Of a DNA stretch of 64,000 nucleotides, positions 17,477 through 27,705 are shown piece by piece; the first letter of the stretch is position 1, and every line of letters starts with the position of its first letter. Both the position numbers and the translations under genes were made by a program. The stretch is taken from contig JAABSC010000008.1 of assembly GCA_011390565.1 (NCBI GenBank), positions 41,296 through 105,295 on the forward strand, given 5' to 3'. The notes beneath the pieces were generated by a model. The model worked only from the letters and a program-made list of their open reading frames with translations. It was not told the DNA's origin and did not search any database. Source of the stretch: Thioalkalivibrio paradoxus (lineage in GTDB: Bacteria; Pseudomonadota; Gammaproteobacteria; Ectothiorhodospirales; Ectothiorhodospiraceae).

Positions 17477-18589
17477 ATGCAGTCCACGGCGCTGTTTCTG
17501 CCCCGATCGTCCCTCGACGCACTGATCCAGGCGTTGCGTGCCTGCGGTTACGAGCGCGTTCTGGGTCCGGTTGCGCGCGATGGCGCAATCACCCTGCAGG
17601 CACTGGATTCCGCTTCAGATCTTCCGGTCGGTGTGCGGGATCGGCAGGAGCCCGGGCAGTATCGTCTGGGGCATGGCGAAGGCGAGCGCTGCTTTGCCTG
17701 GGCCAATGGCCCTCAGGCGCTGAAGCCGCTGACGTTCGCCCCCAGGGAGACACTGTGGCGCTGTGAGCGGGACGCCGAGGGTGGGCTGGTGTTCCGGGAT
17801 GCCGGCGAACGCAACGTTCCGACTGCGGTGATCGGCGTTCGGGCCTGCGACCTTGCCGCCCTGAAGATTCAGGAACGCCATTTTCTAAAGGCGCCCTATC
17901 CGGATCCCCGCTACGCGGCTCGGCGCGAGAGTCTGTTTCTGGTCGCGGTGCACTGCAGCCACCCGGCATCGACCTGCTTCTGTGCGTCCACCGGAGATGG
18001 CCCCCGGGCGGAGACGGGATTCGATCTGGCCCTGTCGGAACTCGACGACGGTTTCGTGGTGACGTCCGGCACGGAGCGGGGCGCAGCCGTCGTCGAGCGG
18101 CTCGAACTCGACCGCGCGAGTCCGGCGCAGACGGCGGAGGCGGATGCCGAAATCGAGGCGGCCGCGCGGCAGCAGGTGCGCGCGCTGCCGTCTCGCAATC
18201 TCCGGGACGCGCTGTACGCGCGGCTGGAACATCCGCATTGGGACCAGGTCGGCCGGCGCTGCCTCTCCTGCGGCAACTGCACCGCGGTCTGCCCCACGTG
18301 TTTCTGCCACGCGGAACAGGACGAACCGGCGCTGGACGGCTCCCGCACCGATCACCTGCGCCAGTGGGATTCCTGCTTTACGGCCGTGCACAGCTACATG
18401 GGTCATTTCCTGGTGCGCGAGGAAACCCGTCTGCGGTACCGGCAGTGGCTGACGCACAAGCTGGCGTCCTGGCACGACCAGTACGACCGTTCCGGCTGTG
18501 TCGGGTGCGGCCGCTGCATTGCCTGGTGCCCGGTCGGCATCGATATCACGGCCGAGGTCGAGGCCCTGCTGGAGCCGACCGATGCATGA
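17477..18589 (+). CDS. hydB: [NiFe] hydrogenase (group 3b) beta subunit, 4Fe-4S protein
   Basis: A 370-residue iron-sulfur subunit that passes electrons between the hydrogenase dimer and the flavin subunit. It has two ferredoxin-type motifs near the C-terminus, [16 protein letters not shown] and [16 protein letters not shown], plus the [13 protein letters not shown] and [16 protein letters not shown] segments of the HydB/sulfhydrogenase beta family. The same fold occurs in anaerobic sulfite reductase subunit A, but the following hydD and hydA genes decide for hydrogenase. First gene of hydBGDA. No ribosome binding site is clear; a predicted transcript starting at the ATG would be leaderless. 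Confidence 0.9.
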   Translation: MQSTALFLPRSSLDALIQALRACGYERVLGPVARDGAITLQALDSASDLPVGVRDRQEPGQYRLGHGEGERCFAWANGPQALKPLTFAPRETLWRCERDAEGGLVFRDAGERNVPTAVIGVRACDLAALKIQERHFLKAPYPDPRYAARRESLFLVAVHCSHPASTCFCASTGDGPRAETGFDLALSELDDGFVVTSGTERGAAVVERLELDRASPAQTAEADAEIEAAARQQVRALPSRNLRDALYARLEHPHWDQVGRRCLSCGNCTAVCPTCFCHAEQDEPALDGSRTDHLRQWDSCFTAVHSYMGHFLVREETRLRYRQWLTHKLASWHDQYDRSGCVGCGRCIAWCPVGIDITAEVEALLEPTDA

Positions 18590-19415
18590 TCCGGACCGCC
18601 CGGTGGAAGTCGAAGTCGTCGACCGTGTCGAGGAGACCCCGACGATCTACACCCTGCATCTGCGTTTCACCGACCCCGCGGTGGCCGGAAGCTATCGATC
18701 GCGACCCGGGCAGTTCAACATGCTGTATCTCTATGGTGTCGGTGAAGTGCCGATCTCCATCGTCTCCGACCCCGATTTCGACGGCCCGGTGGAGCACACC
18801 ATCCGCTCCGTGGGACGCGTGACCCGCGGCATGGAACGCCTCCGGGTGGGCGACCGGCTGGGGCTGCGGGGACCCTACGGCCGTGGCTGGCCCCTGGAGG
18901 CCGCCGAAGACCGCGATGTCGTGATCGTGACCGGCGGGCTGGGCTGCGCGCCGGTGGTGTCGATGATCCGCTACGTGCTGGAGCGCCGGGAGCGGTTCGG
19001 ACGGCTGACGATCCTGCAGGGCGTGAAACACACCGACGACCTGATCTGGCGCCGCCAGTACGAGGCGTGGCAGCGGCTCCCGAACACGCAGGTGCTGCTG
19101 GCCGCGGATGTCGGTGGGCCCAACTGGCCCTACAGCGTGGGCAAGGTCACGGTGCTGTTCGACCGCGCCGGGATCGACCCGGAACGGAGCATCGTGATGC
19201 TCTGCGGCCCGGAGATCATGATGAAGGCCTCGATCGACCGGTTGCTTGCGCTGAACGTGCCGCCCGAGGCTCTCTGGCTCAGCATCGAGCGCAACATGCA
19301 GTGTGGAGTCGGACACTGCGGGCACTGCCAGGTCGGGCCTCATTTCGTCTGTCAGGATGGCCCGGTGTTCCATTACCCGGTACTCCGTCCCTGGCTGGGC
19401 GTCACCGGTTTCTGA
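18582..19415 (+). CDS. hydG: [NiFe] hydrogenase (group 3b) gamma subunit, FAD/NAD(P)-binding
   Basis: A 277-residue flavoprotein subunit that exchanges electrons with NAD(P). Motifs in order: [12 protein letters not shown] (FAD), [33 protein letters not shown] (nucleotide-binding glycines) and a C-terminal [2Fe-2S] site, [20 protein letters not shown]. Length and order match the ferredoxin-NADP reductase-like HydG/SulG subunits. ATG at 18582 overlaps the end of hydB by 8 bases, so translation is coupled. Confidence 0.92.
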   Translation: MHDPDRPVEVEVVDRVEETPTIYTLHLRFTDPAVAGSYRSRPGQFNMLYLYGVGEVPISIVSDPDFDGPVEHTIRSVGRVTRGMERLRVGDRLGLRGPYGRGWPLEAAEDRDVVIVTGGLGCAPVVSMIRYVLERRERFGRLTILQGVKHTDDLIWRRQYEAWQRLPNTQVLLAADVGGPNWPYSVGKVTVLFDRAGIDPERSIVMLCGPEIMMKASIDRLLALNVPPEALWLSIERNMQCGVGHCGHCQVGPHFVCQDGPVFHYPVLRPWLGVTGF

Positions 19416-19425
19416 GGGGAGTGCG

Positions 19426-20265
19426 ATGGCGACGCCCAGATTCACCGTGACCGATGCCCTGGATCGGCTGAACGAGCGACCGCAGCCGCGCCCGCGCATC
19501 GCGGTGCACAAGTTCAGTTCCTGCGACGGCTGCCAGCTGGCATTCATCAACGCCGGCGAGGCGCTGCTGCAACTGGCCGAGCTGGTGGACATCGTGCATT
19601 TCGCCGAGGCGGGCCCGATGGATCCCGAAGCCGCGGTCGACCTGGCCTTCGTCGAGGGCAGCATCTCGACGCCGGAGGAGGCCGAGCGCATCCAGACGGT
19701 CCGGGCCAACACCCGGTTTCTGGTGAGTATCGGCGCCTGCGCCACTTCGGGCGGGCTGCAGGCCCTGCGCAACTTCAACGCCGATGGGGCCGCCGGGTGG
19801 ACCGAGGCGGTCTACGCGCAGCCCGAGTTCATCCACAGCCTGGACACCGCCACCCCGGTCGCGGAGCACGTGAAAGTGGACCTCGAACTCTGGGGCTGCC
19901 CGGTGAACGCGCGTCAGGTCTTCCAGGCGCTGCGCCAGCTGCTGTTCGGCGTGGCGCCGGTGGTCGACCGGGACAAGCTCTGCGTTGAATGCAAGCGTCA
20001 GCAGCACGTGTGCGTGCTGGTCGCCAAGGGCGAGCCCTGCATGGGCCCGGTCACGCATACCGGTTGCGGGGCGCTGTGCCCGGCATTCGGGCGTGACTGC
20101 TACGCCTGCTTCGGGCCCGCCGAGAACCCCAATACCGCTGCACTGGCGCGCCGGTTCGAGGGTCTGGGCCTGTTGCCCGAGGCGGTGGCGCGGCGCTTTC
20201 ACCTCATCAACAGCCATGCACCGGCATTCCGCATCGAATGGCTGGACTGGCAGGAGCGTTCATGA
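19426..20265 (+). CDS. hydD: [NiFe] hydrogenase (group 3b) small subunit
   Basis: A 279-residue delta (small) subunit carrying Fe-S clusters next to the active site. The proximal cluster motif starts at C33 (HKFSSCDGCQLAF), with SIGACATSGG and ELWGCPVNARQ as further ligand sites and a C-terminal Cys-rich stretch (CVECKRQQHVC, CMGPVTHTGCGALC, CYACFGP). There is no Tat signal, so the enzyme is cytoplasmic, as in other group 3 hydrogenases. Spaced 10 bases after hydG. Confidence 0.93.
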   Translation: MATPRFTVTDALDRLNERPQPRPRIAVHKFSSCDGCQLAFINAGEALLQLAELVDIVHFAEAGPMDPEAAVDLAFVEGSISTPEEAERIQTVRANTRFLVSIGACATSGGLQALRNFNADGAAGWTEAVYAQPEFIHSLDTATPVAEHVKVDLELWGCPVNARQVFQALRQLLFGVAPVVDRDKLCVECKRQQHVCVLVAKGEPCMGPVTHTGCGALCPAFGRDCYACFGPAENPNTAALARRFEGLGLLPEAVARRFHLINSHAPAFRIEWLDWQERS

Positions 20266-21560
20266 CCGGCCATCGCGAGATCCGCATCGAGGTGCCCGTG
20301 CTCGCCCGGGTCGAGGGGGAAGGGGCGCTGGACCTGATCGCGAGCGGCGGGCGGATCGAGACCCTGCGCCTGCGCATCTTCGAACCGCCCCGTTATTTCG
20401 AGAAGTTCCTGGAGGGGCGCGGTTACGGGGAAGTGCTGGATATCGTCGCGCGGATCTGCGGCATCTGCCCGGTGGCGTACCAGATGACCGCGGTGCAGGC
20501 CCTGGAGCAGGCCTTCGGCGTCGAGCCCTCGCCCTGGGTGTTGCGGCTCCGGCGCCTGATGTACTGCGGCGAGTGGCTGCAGAGCCACGCCCTGCACATC
20601 CACCTGCTGGCGCTGCCTGACTTCCTGGGTTTCGACAACGGCATTGCGATGGCCGCGAAACACCCCGATGCGGTGCGTCGCGGGCTGCGCCTGCAGAGGT
20701 TGGGTAACGACCTGATCAAGTTGTTCGGAGGACGCTCCGTGCACCCGGTAGGGATGCGGGTGGGAGGATTCCATCGGGCGCCCGATCCGGAGCAGGCGGC
20801 GCGGGTGCTGGCGGAACTGCGCTCGGCGCTGCACGACGCGGAGGCTCTGGTGGGGTTCACCGCCGGGCTCGAACTGCCCGAGGACGACCAGGACTTCCTG
20901 TCGGTCGCCCTGCGCCACGAGCACGAGTATCCGATGTTCTCGGGCCGGATCGTTTCCGACGGCGGCCTGGACATCCCGATCGAGGGCTTCCCGGACCGTT
21001 TCCGGGAATCGCACGTCGCACACTCGACCGCGCTGTACGCGCACCTCGATGAGCGGCCGTACCTGGTCGGGCCGCTCGCGCGCCTGAATCTCAACCACGA
21101 CCGGTTGTCGGCGCCGGCTCGGGCCGCGCTGGCGGCCACGGGTCTGCGTCTGCCCAGTCGCAACATGTTTCACTCGGTCATCGCGCGGGCGGTGGAAATT
21201 CACGAGGCGGTGCTGGAGGCCATCCGGCTGCTCGAGGATTACCATCCCGAGGAACCGGCTTTCGTTCCGGTCGAGCCGGGCGCGGGGAGCGGTTGCGGTG
21301 CGACGGAAGCCCCGCGCGGCATGCTTTGGCACCGGTATGAACTGGACGACGAGGGCAAGGTGCTTTCGGCCTGGATCGTCCCGCCGACCTCGCAGAACCA
21401 GGCACGGATCGAGGACGATCTGCGGAGGTCGCTGGAGGCCTTCGGCCTGCACCATGACGACGATGCGCTGCGCCTGCGCGGGGAGACGGTCATTCGCAAC
21501 TACGATCCCTGCATTTCCTGCGCGACGCATTTTCTGAAGGTCCGTGTCCAGCGCCACTGA
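20262..21560 (+). CDS. hydA: [NiFe] hydrogenase (group 3b) large subunit
   Basis: A 432-residue catalytic subunit. The NiFe ligands are visible: RICGIC (C66, C69) and DPCISC (C417, C420). The C-terminus after DPCISCATH is a nine-residue extension (FLKVRVQRH), the peptide removed by a maturation protease, which is encoded by the next gene. The motif spacing and partner set (HydB, G, D) place it in the NAD(P)-coupled bidirectional group 3b, some of which also reduce sulfur. It overlaps hydD by four bases. Confidence 0.94.
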   Translation: MTGHREIRIEVPVLARVEGEGALDLIASGGRIETLRLRIFEPPRYFEKFLEGRGYGEVLDIVARICGICPVAYQMTAVQALEQAFGVEPSPWVLRLRRLMYCGEWLQSHALHIHLLALPDFLGFDNGIAMAAKHPDAVRRGLRLQRLGNDLIKLFGGRSVHPVGMRVGGFHRAPDPEQAARVLAELRSALHDAEALVGFTAGLELPEDDQDFLSVALRHEHEYPMFSGRIVSDGGLDIPIEGFPDRFRESHVAHSTALYAHLDERPYLVGPLARLNLNHDRLSAPARAALAATGLRLPSRNMFHSVIARAVEIHEAVLEAIRLLEDYHPEEPAFVPVEPGAGSGCGATEAPRGMLWHRYELDDEGKVLSAWIVPPTSQNQARIEDDLRRSLEAFGLHHDDDALRLRGETVIRNYDPCISCATHFLKVRVQRH

Positions 21561-21584
21561 TTGCCTGCCTCCCGGGCCTCGCGC

Positions 21585-22052
21585 GTGAAGGCACCGGAGC
21601 CGCCCGTGCGCTGGCGGGTGATCGGAATCGGATCGCCGGTCACCCGGGATGACCTCGGTTGGGCCGCGATCGATCTTCTGCGCATGGCGGGCCTGGACGC
21701 TTCCCTCGAACTGCTCGCCCTCGACCGGCCCGGTCCGGCCCTGCTGGAGCACATGGGCCGTGGCGAGCGGGTGATCCTGATCGACGCGATGCAGTCCGGG
21801 CAGCCACCCGGCAGCGTGCGTGAGCTGGCACTCGACGACCTGATCGCCGGCGCCGGCATGCCGTCGACGCACGCACTGGGTGTGGCCGAGACACTCCGCC
21901 TGGCCGAGGCGCTGGGCGCGTTGCCAGAGCGCCTGCACATTCTGGGGATCGAAATGGGGACGCCCGGGACGGATGGCGGCTGGCGGGCCTCGGCCCTGCG
22001 CGAGGTTCTGCGCAGGGTCCGTGCGCTGACGGAGTGCCGTGCACCTGAGTAG
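21585..22052 (+). CDS. Hydrogenase maturation protease
   Basis: A protease of the HybD/HycI type, about 155 residues, that trims the C-terminal peptide of the large subunit after nickel insertion. The hallmark motifs RVIGIGSPVTRDDLGW (GxGNxxxxDD-type, first acid ligand), ILIDAMQSG (second acid) and STHALGVAE (histidine ligand) are present. It directly follows hydA, so HydA is the likely substrate. The start is uncertain: GTG at 21585 is used here; TTG at 21561 and GTG at 21606 (VRWRVIGIG) are alternatives. Confidence 0.85.
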   Translation: MKAPEPPVRWRVIGIGSPVTRDDLGWAAIDLLRMAGLDASLELLALDRPGPALLEHMGRGERVILIDAMQSGQPPGSVRELALDDLIAGAGMPSTHALGVAETLRLAEALGALPERLHILGIEMGTPGTDGGWRASALREVLRRVRALTECRAPE

Positions 22053-22138
22053 GCCGTGCCGAAAGTGACCGGGACATCGCCTCGGGACGGACCGGTCTGC
22101 TATCTTCCGTCCATTGCCTCCGTGAACCTGGACTCCCG

Positions 22139-22447
22139 ATGAGCGATCAAGAAGCCTCCGCAGCCGAACTCAACAAGGAACAGCGCATCCTCTCGATGGT
22201 GAAGAAGGTGCTGACCGACGTGGCCCGCGACACCCACGCGCCGCCCGGTATCAAGCACCCGCTGACCGACCGCACGATCGAGGGCATCCGCGACTGCCTC
22301 ACGATGATCGTCGCGCGTGAACAGGAACTGGGCGAGGCACTCGGCCAGTCCATGAACCTGCGTCCGCGCTATGTGGACGAGCCGCGCAAAAACACCGTCG
22401 TGCCGATCAACATCGACGGTCTGCGCAAGAAGCCAAAGCCGCAGTAG
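22139..22447 (+). CDS. Conserved small protein of unknown function
   Basis: A 102-residue soluble, mainly helical protein: LNKEQRILSMVKKVLTDVARDT, PPGIKHPLTDRTIEGIRDC, then REQELGEALG and a basic Pro-rich tail (GLRKKPKPQ). I recall similar short proteins in gammaproteobacteria, sometimes labelled 'segregation and condensation protein A'; it lacks the ScpA domain length, so that label is unsafe. It begins after a gap of 86 bases and is followed by crcB. Confidence 0.6.
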   Translation: MSDQEASAAELNKEQRILSMVKKVLTDVARDTHAPPGIKHPLTDRTIEGIRDCLTMIVAREQELGEALGQSMNLRPRYVDEPRKNTVVPINIDGLRKKPKPQ

Positions 22448-22480
22448 GCGGCGGGGCTTCGGCATCCAGGGTCGCCGCGG

Positions 22481-22864
22481 ATGCAGCATTATCTGGCGAT
22501 TGCGCTGGGTGGAGCACTCGGTTCGGTGCTGCGCTTTGCGCTGAACGAGACCGTGTCGGACCGCTTCGGGCGCGCGTTCCCCTGGGGTACGCTCGGCATC
22601 AACGTGATCGGTTCGTTCCTGATCGGCGTGCTGGCGATCCTGCTGGTCGAGCGTTGGGATGTCAGTCCGGTCATCCGCCTGGGTCTGATGGTCGGCCTTC
22701 TGGGAGGCTTCACGACCTTTTCGTCGTTCTCCCTGGAAGTGGTGAACCTGATGCACAACGGTGCCTTCCTGCGCGCGTTCGGCTACGTGCTGGCGAGCGT
22801 GACCGTCTGCGTGGCCGCGGCGGCGCTCGGCATGGGGCTGGCCCGAAACGTGACAGGACACTAG
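22481..22864 (+). CDS. crcB: Fluoride ion exporter CrcB/Fluc
   Basis: A 127-residue four-helix membrane protein that forms dual-topology dimeric fluoride channels. Signatures: GGALGSVLRFALNE, the central PWGTLGINVIGSFLIG and GLLGGFTTFSSFSLEV, whose Asn and Phe line the pore. Full length. No fluoride riboswitch is seen in the 33 bases before the ATG, so expression is probably constitutive or from the upstream gene. Confidence 0.93.
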   Translation: MQHYLAIALGGALGSVLRFALNETVSDRFGRAFPWGTLGINVIGSFLIGVLAILLVERWDVSPVIRLGLMVGLLGGFTTFSSFSLEVVNLMHNGAFLRAFGYVLASVTVCVAAAALGMGLARNVTGH

Positions 22865-22869
22865 CGCAC

Positions 22870-24213
<1,344 letters not shown>

Positions 24214-24329
24214 AGGAAAGGGCCTGGCGCGGACGCCCGGAACCCGGGCGAAGCATCGGCGTCTCTCCGGAGGCGTGCCGCGCGGAGCGCGATAGGCTAC
24301 TTTCTGATCAGGATTCCCGGCAGGTGCGT

Positions 24330-25451
24330 ATGATGGTTTCAGGCCGTTTTTTCTCTCTCTGGAGCGTCGGGTTGGTCCTGTTGCTGACGATCCCCTGCGC
24401 CATCGGCTCTGAAGACGGGTTTCGCAGCATAGACGACACGCCCCGCCCGATCGGCCTGCACACCCCAGACTGGTTCGAGCCCAGTTTCCTTGATTTTCGC
24501 GAGGATCTCGAACGGGCTCTGAGCCGGGGCAAGAAAGGCCTGGCCGTGTACTTCGGCATGGACCATTGCCCCTACTGCGAGGCGATGCTGAACGAAAACC
24601 TCGCGCAGGCGGATATCCGGCAGTACTTTTCCGATCACTTCGACGTGGTGGCGCTCGATGTGCTGGGCAGTCGCGAGATCGTGACCCTCGACGGGGAGCG
24701 CATGAGCGAGCGGGCCTTTGCCGTGCAGAGACGCCTCAATTTCACGCCGTCTTTTGCCTTCTTCGACGCGGATGGCGAAGAGATTTTTCGTGTCCGTGGC
24801 TACTATCCACCGTACCGGTTCCGCGCCGCGCTCGAGTACGTGATCGACCGGCACGACCGCGAAGGGAGTTTCCGCGAATACCTGGAGCGCGCGTCGCCGC
24901 CGCCCAAATTCGACGTCGATGACATCAATTACCAGGCGTTTTTCCAGAATCCGCCGTTCATGCTGGACCGCTCGCGAATCCCCGCGCAGCGGCCGCTGGT
25001 GGTGTTCTTCGAACGGCGCGCCTGCCACGCCTGCGACGTGCTTCACTCGGAGCCGCTCGAGGATCGTCGTCTGCTCGATCAACTGGCGCTTTTCGATGCG
25101 GTACAGCTGGATCTCGACGCCGATACGCCCGTCATCACCCCGGATGGGACCCGCACCACGGCCCGGGAGTGGGGAGAACAGCTGGATATCCACTGGGCGC
25201 CGACGCTGGTGTTCTTCGATGAACGGGGCGTGGAGATCATCCGCATCGACTCGGTCGTCGCGCTGAACCGCCTGACCAACGTGACGAGCTACGTGCTTAC
25301 CCGCGGTTACGAGGACTTTCCAACCTTCGAGCGTTGGCGTGCCGCCGGCGGCAGCGCTTCCGCCCCGGAGTTCAGGGAGCCCGGTGCCGGATCTCCCAGC
25401 AGCGATGCGGCGGGTGGCGCTGAAAATCCGGAGGGGTCGTCGCGCGGGTGA
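24330..25451 (+). CDS. Exported protein with two thioredoxin-like domains
   Basis: A 373-residue protein with a Sec signal peptide (VGLVLLLTIPCAIGSEDG), so periplasmic. Two thioredoxin-fold units follow: the first has CPYC in YFGMDHCPYCEAML (about residue 80) with cis-Pro region NFTPSFAFFDADG; the second has CHAC in FERRACHACDVL (about residue 233) with WAPTLVFFDERG. Similar SoxW/DsbC-like proteins reduce or isomerise disulfides, for example in cytochrome c or sulfur-oxidation maturation; the partner is unknown. Its last 80 bases overlap the 3' end of the convergent methyltransferase gene. ATGs at 24330 and 24333 are both possible. Confidence 0.82.
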   Translation: MMVSGRFFSLWSVGLVLLLTIPCAIGSEDGFRSIDDTPRPIGLHTPDWFEPSFLDFREDLERALSRGKKGLAVYFGMDHCPYCEAMLNENLAQADIRQYFSDHFDVVALDVLGSREIVTLDGERMSERAFAVQRRLNFTPSFAFFDADGEEIFRVRGYYPPYRFRAALEYVIDRHDREGSFREYLERASPPPKFDVDDINYQAFFQNPPFMLDRSRIPAQRPLVVFFERRACHACDVLHSEPLEDRRLLDQLALFDAVQLDLDADTPVITPDGTRTTAREWGEQLDIHWAPTLVFFDERGVEIIRIDSVVALNRLTNVTSYVLTRGYEDFPTFERWRAAGGSASAPEFREPGAGSPSSDAAGGAENPEGSSRG

Positions 25452-26337
25452 TTTCGTTCAGGTGGCAGGCCGGAAGTTCCGCTGCGTGCAGGTCGAACCC
25501 CCGCCGGTTGTTCGAGAAGATCAGGACGCCCTCGGGCGCCAGTCGCAGAAGCGAGCGCTGGATCAGCCAGGGATGATCGCGCTGCACGTCGAAGCTGGTT
25601 TCCATGCGCTTGGAATTCGAAAACGAGGGCGGGTCCAGCACGATCAGGTCGAAGCGCTGGTCCCGGGGCGGGGCGGTTTCGAGCCACTGCAGCACGTCCA
25701 CCGCCATGCACGGGTGTTCGGGGCGGTCGAGGCCGTTCAGTGCGAGGTTGCGCCGGGTCCAGTCCGTATACGTTCGGGAAAGGTCGAGGGTCAGGCTGCT
25801 GGCGGCGCCCCCCGCCGCCGCGTGAACGGTGAAACTTCCCGTATACGCGAACAGGTTCAGGAACCGGCGGCCCTGTGCCTGCTCCCGCACGCGCGCACGC
25901 GTGCTTCGATGATCCAGAAACAGGCCGGTATCGAGACGGCTCTCGAGGTCGACCTCGAACTGCAATCCGTGTTCCAGCACGACAAAGCGCTCGCCATCGG
26001 CCTGGCCGGCTTCGGCGTATTGCTCACCGCCGCGTCCCCGTTCGCGCAGCTTGGCCGCGAGCTGGTGGCGATGGCCGCCGGCCAGCGCAGAGGCAACTGT
26101 GTCCAGGAGTCCGTCGCCGTAGGCCTCCAGCGCGCCCGGTTCCGCCCAGCGGCCCTTGTGCATCAGCTGCACGTGCAGGCGCGGTCCGTACCGGTCGATC
26201 TGCAAAGGAAAGTCGGGCAGGTCGCGGTCGTAGACCCGGTAGCATTCGGTGTCTTCGCGCCGAGCCCAGCGTGACCAGTGCCGGTCGTTCTTGCGCAGGC
26301 GGTTGCCGAACGCGATCCAGTCCGGGGTCCAGCTCAT
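25372..26337 (-). CDS. Class I SAM-dependent RNA methyltransferase, RlmK/RlmI-like
   Basis: A 321-residue methyltransferase that resembles the C-terminal half of RlmKL or RlmI, enzymes that modify 23S rRNA. Motifs: FGNRLRKNDRHWSRWARRE, DTGLFLDHRSTRARVR, the SAM loop FLNLFAYTGSFTVHAAAGGA, and the catalytic LDPPSFSNSK. There is no PUA or THUMP domain, so it is the stand-alone type. The stop codon is inside the convergent thioredoxin-like gene (80-base overlap), an arrangement that can produce antisense interference. Confidence 0.85.
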   Translation of the reverse strand: MSWTPDWIAFGNRLRKNDRHWSRWARREDTECYRVYDRDLPDFPLQIDRYGPRLHVQLMHKGRWAEPGALEAYGDGLLDTVASALAGGHRHQLAAKLRERGRGGEQYAEAGQADGERFVVLEHGLQFEVDLESRLDTGLFLDHRSTRARVREQAQGRRFLNLFAYTGSFTVHAAAGGAASSLTLDLSRTYTDWTRRNLALNGLDRPEHPCMAVDVLQWLETAPPRDQRFDLIVLDPPSFSNSKRMETSFDVQRDHPWLIQRSLLRLAPEGVLIFSNNRRGFDLHAAELPACHLNEITRATTPPDFQRHPPHRCWEIRHRAP

Positions 26338-26379
26338 CTGCGACCTCGTGCCTCGTTCATGCCTTCAATCCTCATCCCG

Positions 26380-26385
26380 TATACT
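26380..26385 (+). promoter_or_regulatory. Candidate -10 box (TATACT) for the 26.4-kb membrane gene
   Basis: TATACT is one base from the consensus and lies 33 bases before the ATG at 26419. The -35 region (TTCATG with an 18-base spacer) is weak, so the call rests on the -10 alone. Confidence 0.35.
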
Positions 26386-26418
26386 CCGTGACCGGGCAAC
26401 GGTCAGTGGGGCGATCCG

Positions 26419-26784
26419 ATGTATTTCGAGCGAGGGTTCGTGGTCGAGCATCGGCTTGTGCTGGAAGAACTGATCGTGCGGACCCACCGCATCGCCTTCT
26501 GGATCTTTGTCGGCACCTTCACCGGCTACGGAGTTGCGGTGTGGGTCTGGTTCAGCGGCCACACCTGGGCTGCGCTGATCATTGCGACCCTGAGTTATCT
26601 CTTTTTCCGCCAGTTCCGCATGCTTTCGTTCAACCTCGCTCGGATGCCGTTGCGGGGAAAGGCACGGGCCCTGCCGGTACTGCAACAGGTCGAACGCGCG
26701 CTGGAGCAGGGCAGGGCCGCCGCAGTGATGGCCGAACTCGAGGCGCATCTGCAGGCACTCGGTCAGGAGCCTGCCGAGGACTGA
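26419..26784 (+). CDS. Small membrane protein of unknown function
   Basis: A 121-residue protein with two membrane helices (IAFWIFVGTFTGYGVAVWVWF and TWAALIIATLSYLFF). They are followed by a cytoplasmic amphipathic helix (ALPVLQQVERALEQGRAAAVMAELEAH) that could form a coiled coil. I do not recognise the family. It stands alone between the methyltransferase (divergent) and the DUF423 gene (convergent). Confidence 0.6.
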   Translation: MYFERGFVVEHRLVLEELIVRTHRIAFWIFVGTFTGYGVAVWVWFSGHTWAALIIATLSYLFFRQFRMLSFNLARMPLRGKARALPVLQQVERALEQGRAAAVMAELEAHLQALGQEPAED

Positions 26785-26793
26785 GCGCCGCGT

Positions 26794-27171
26794 TCAGCCG
26801 GCATGGCGCAGGGCGGCGACCGCGAGCGCGATCCAGCCAAGGATGAACAGCGTACCGCCCAAGGGGGCGACTGCGCCGAGTACGCGGGGTGCGCCCAGAG
26901 CCAGCGCGTAGAGGCTGCCCGAGAACAGCACGATACCGAGCACGAACGCGATCGCGGACGTGGTAGCCCAGCCATTCGCCAGGCGGGCCCAGAGTGCAGC
27001 GACGGCCAGTAGCGCGAGTGCGTGCAGAAAGTGGTACTGCACACCCGTCTGCCAGGTCGCCAGCGCGCGCTCGGTCAGGCGCGCCTCCAGCCCGTGTGCG
27101 CCAAAGGCTCCCAGTACCACGGCAAGCGCCGCAAAGCCGGCTCCGAGTACAATCAATGCGGTAACCGTCAC
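26794..27171 (-). CDS. DUF423 membrane protein
   Basis: A 125-residue inner-membrane protein of the DUF423 (YgdD-like) family with four helices. The signature GAFGAHGLEARLTERALATWQTGVQYHF is typical, as is the small GxLFxGSLY helix (FVLGIVLFSGSLYALAL). Function unknown. It is divergent from yajQ; only 27 bases separate the two start codons. Confidence 0.9.
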   Translation of the reverse strand: MTVTALIVLGAGFAALAVVLGAFGAHGLEARLTERALATWQTGVQYHFLHALALLAVAALWARLANGWATTSAIAFVLGIVLFSGSLYALALGAPRVLGAVAPLGGTLFILGWIALAVAALRHAG

Positions 27172-27198
27172 GTTATGAATCCCTGTCTGGAGGTTGTC

Positions 27199-27681
27199 AT
27201 GCCGTCTTTCGACGTGGTGTCCGAGGTTGAACTGCCCGAATTGCGCAATGCCGTCGACCAGGTGCGGCGCGAAATCGACAATCGGTTCGACTTCAAGGGC
27301 ACCTCCGCCGCCGTGGAACTGAGCGACACGACCGTGCAGATGCGCGGCGATGCCGAATTCCAGCTGGAGCAGATCCTCGACATTCTACGCATGAAGCTGG
27401 CCAAGCGCGGCATCGACACCGCGTGCATGGATCCGCAGGAGGTGACGAAGTCCGGGATGTCCGTGAAGCAGGACATCCTGATCCGCCAGGGCATCGACGC
27501 CGAACTCGCCAAGCGTGTGCAGCGCCTGATCAAGGATTCCAAGATCAAGGTGCAGGCGAGCCTGCAGGGGGAACAGATCCGGGTCACCGGAAAGAAGCGC
27601 GACGATCTGCAACAGGTCATTGCGCTGCTGCGCGGGGAAAGCTTCGACCGACCGTTGCAGTTCAACAACTTCCGCGACTGA
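27199..27681 (+). CDS. yajQ: YajQ-family nucleotide-binding protein
   Basis: A 160-residue protein of the YajQ family (MPSFDVVSEVELPELRNAVDQ; the NRFDFKGT core; KDSKIKVQASLQGEQIRVTGKKRDDLQ; FNNFRD end). Family members bind cyclic di-GMP or nucleotides and RNA, and in Xanthomonas act with a transcription factor; the role here is not shown. ATG at 27199 is set by GGAGG 6 bases upstream and by the universal MPSFD start. Confidence 0.94.
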   Translation: MPSFDVVSEVELPELRNAVDQVRREIDNRFDFKGTSAAVELSDTTVQMRGDAEFQLEQILDILRMKLAKRGIDTACMDPQEVTKSGMSVKQDILIRQGIDAELAKRVQRLIKDSKIKVQASLQGEQIRVTGKKRDDLQQVIALLRGESFDRPLQFNNFRD

Positions 27682-27705
27682 AGCCCCGCCCCCAGCCGCC
27701 TGCGT

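Noticed and set aside
17477..19415. Anaerobic sulfite reductase subunits A and B
   Set aside because: HydB and HydG share these folds, but the following genes are the small and large subunits of a [NiFe] hydrogenase with a maturation protease, and no asrC is present.
22448..22480. Fluoride riboswitch before crcB
   Set aside because: The gap is only 33 bases and lacks the conserved riboswitch core.
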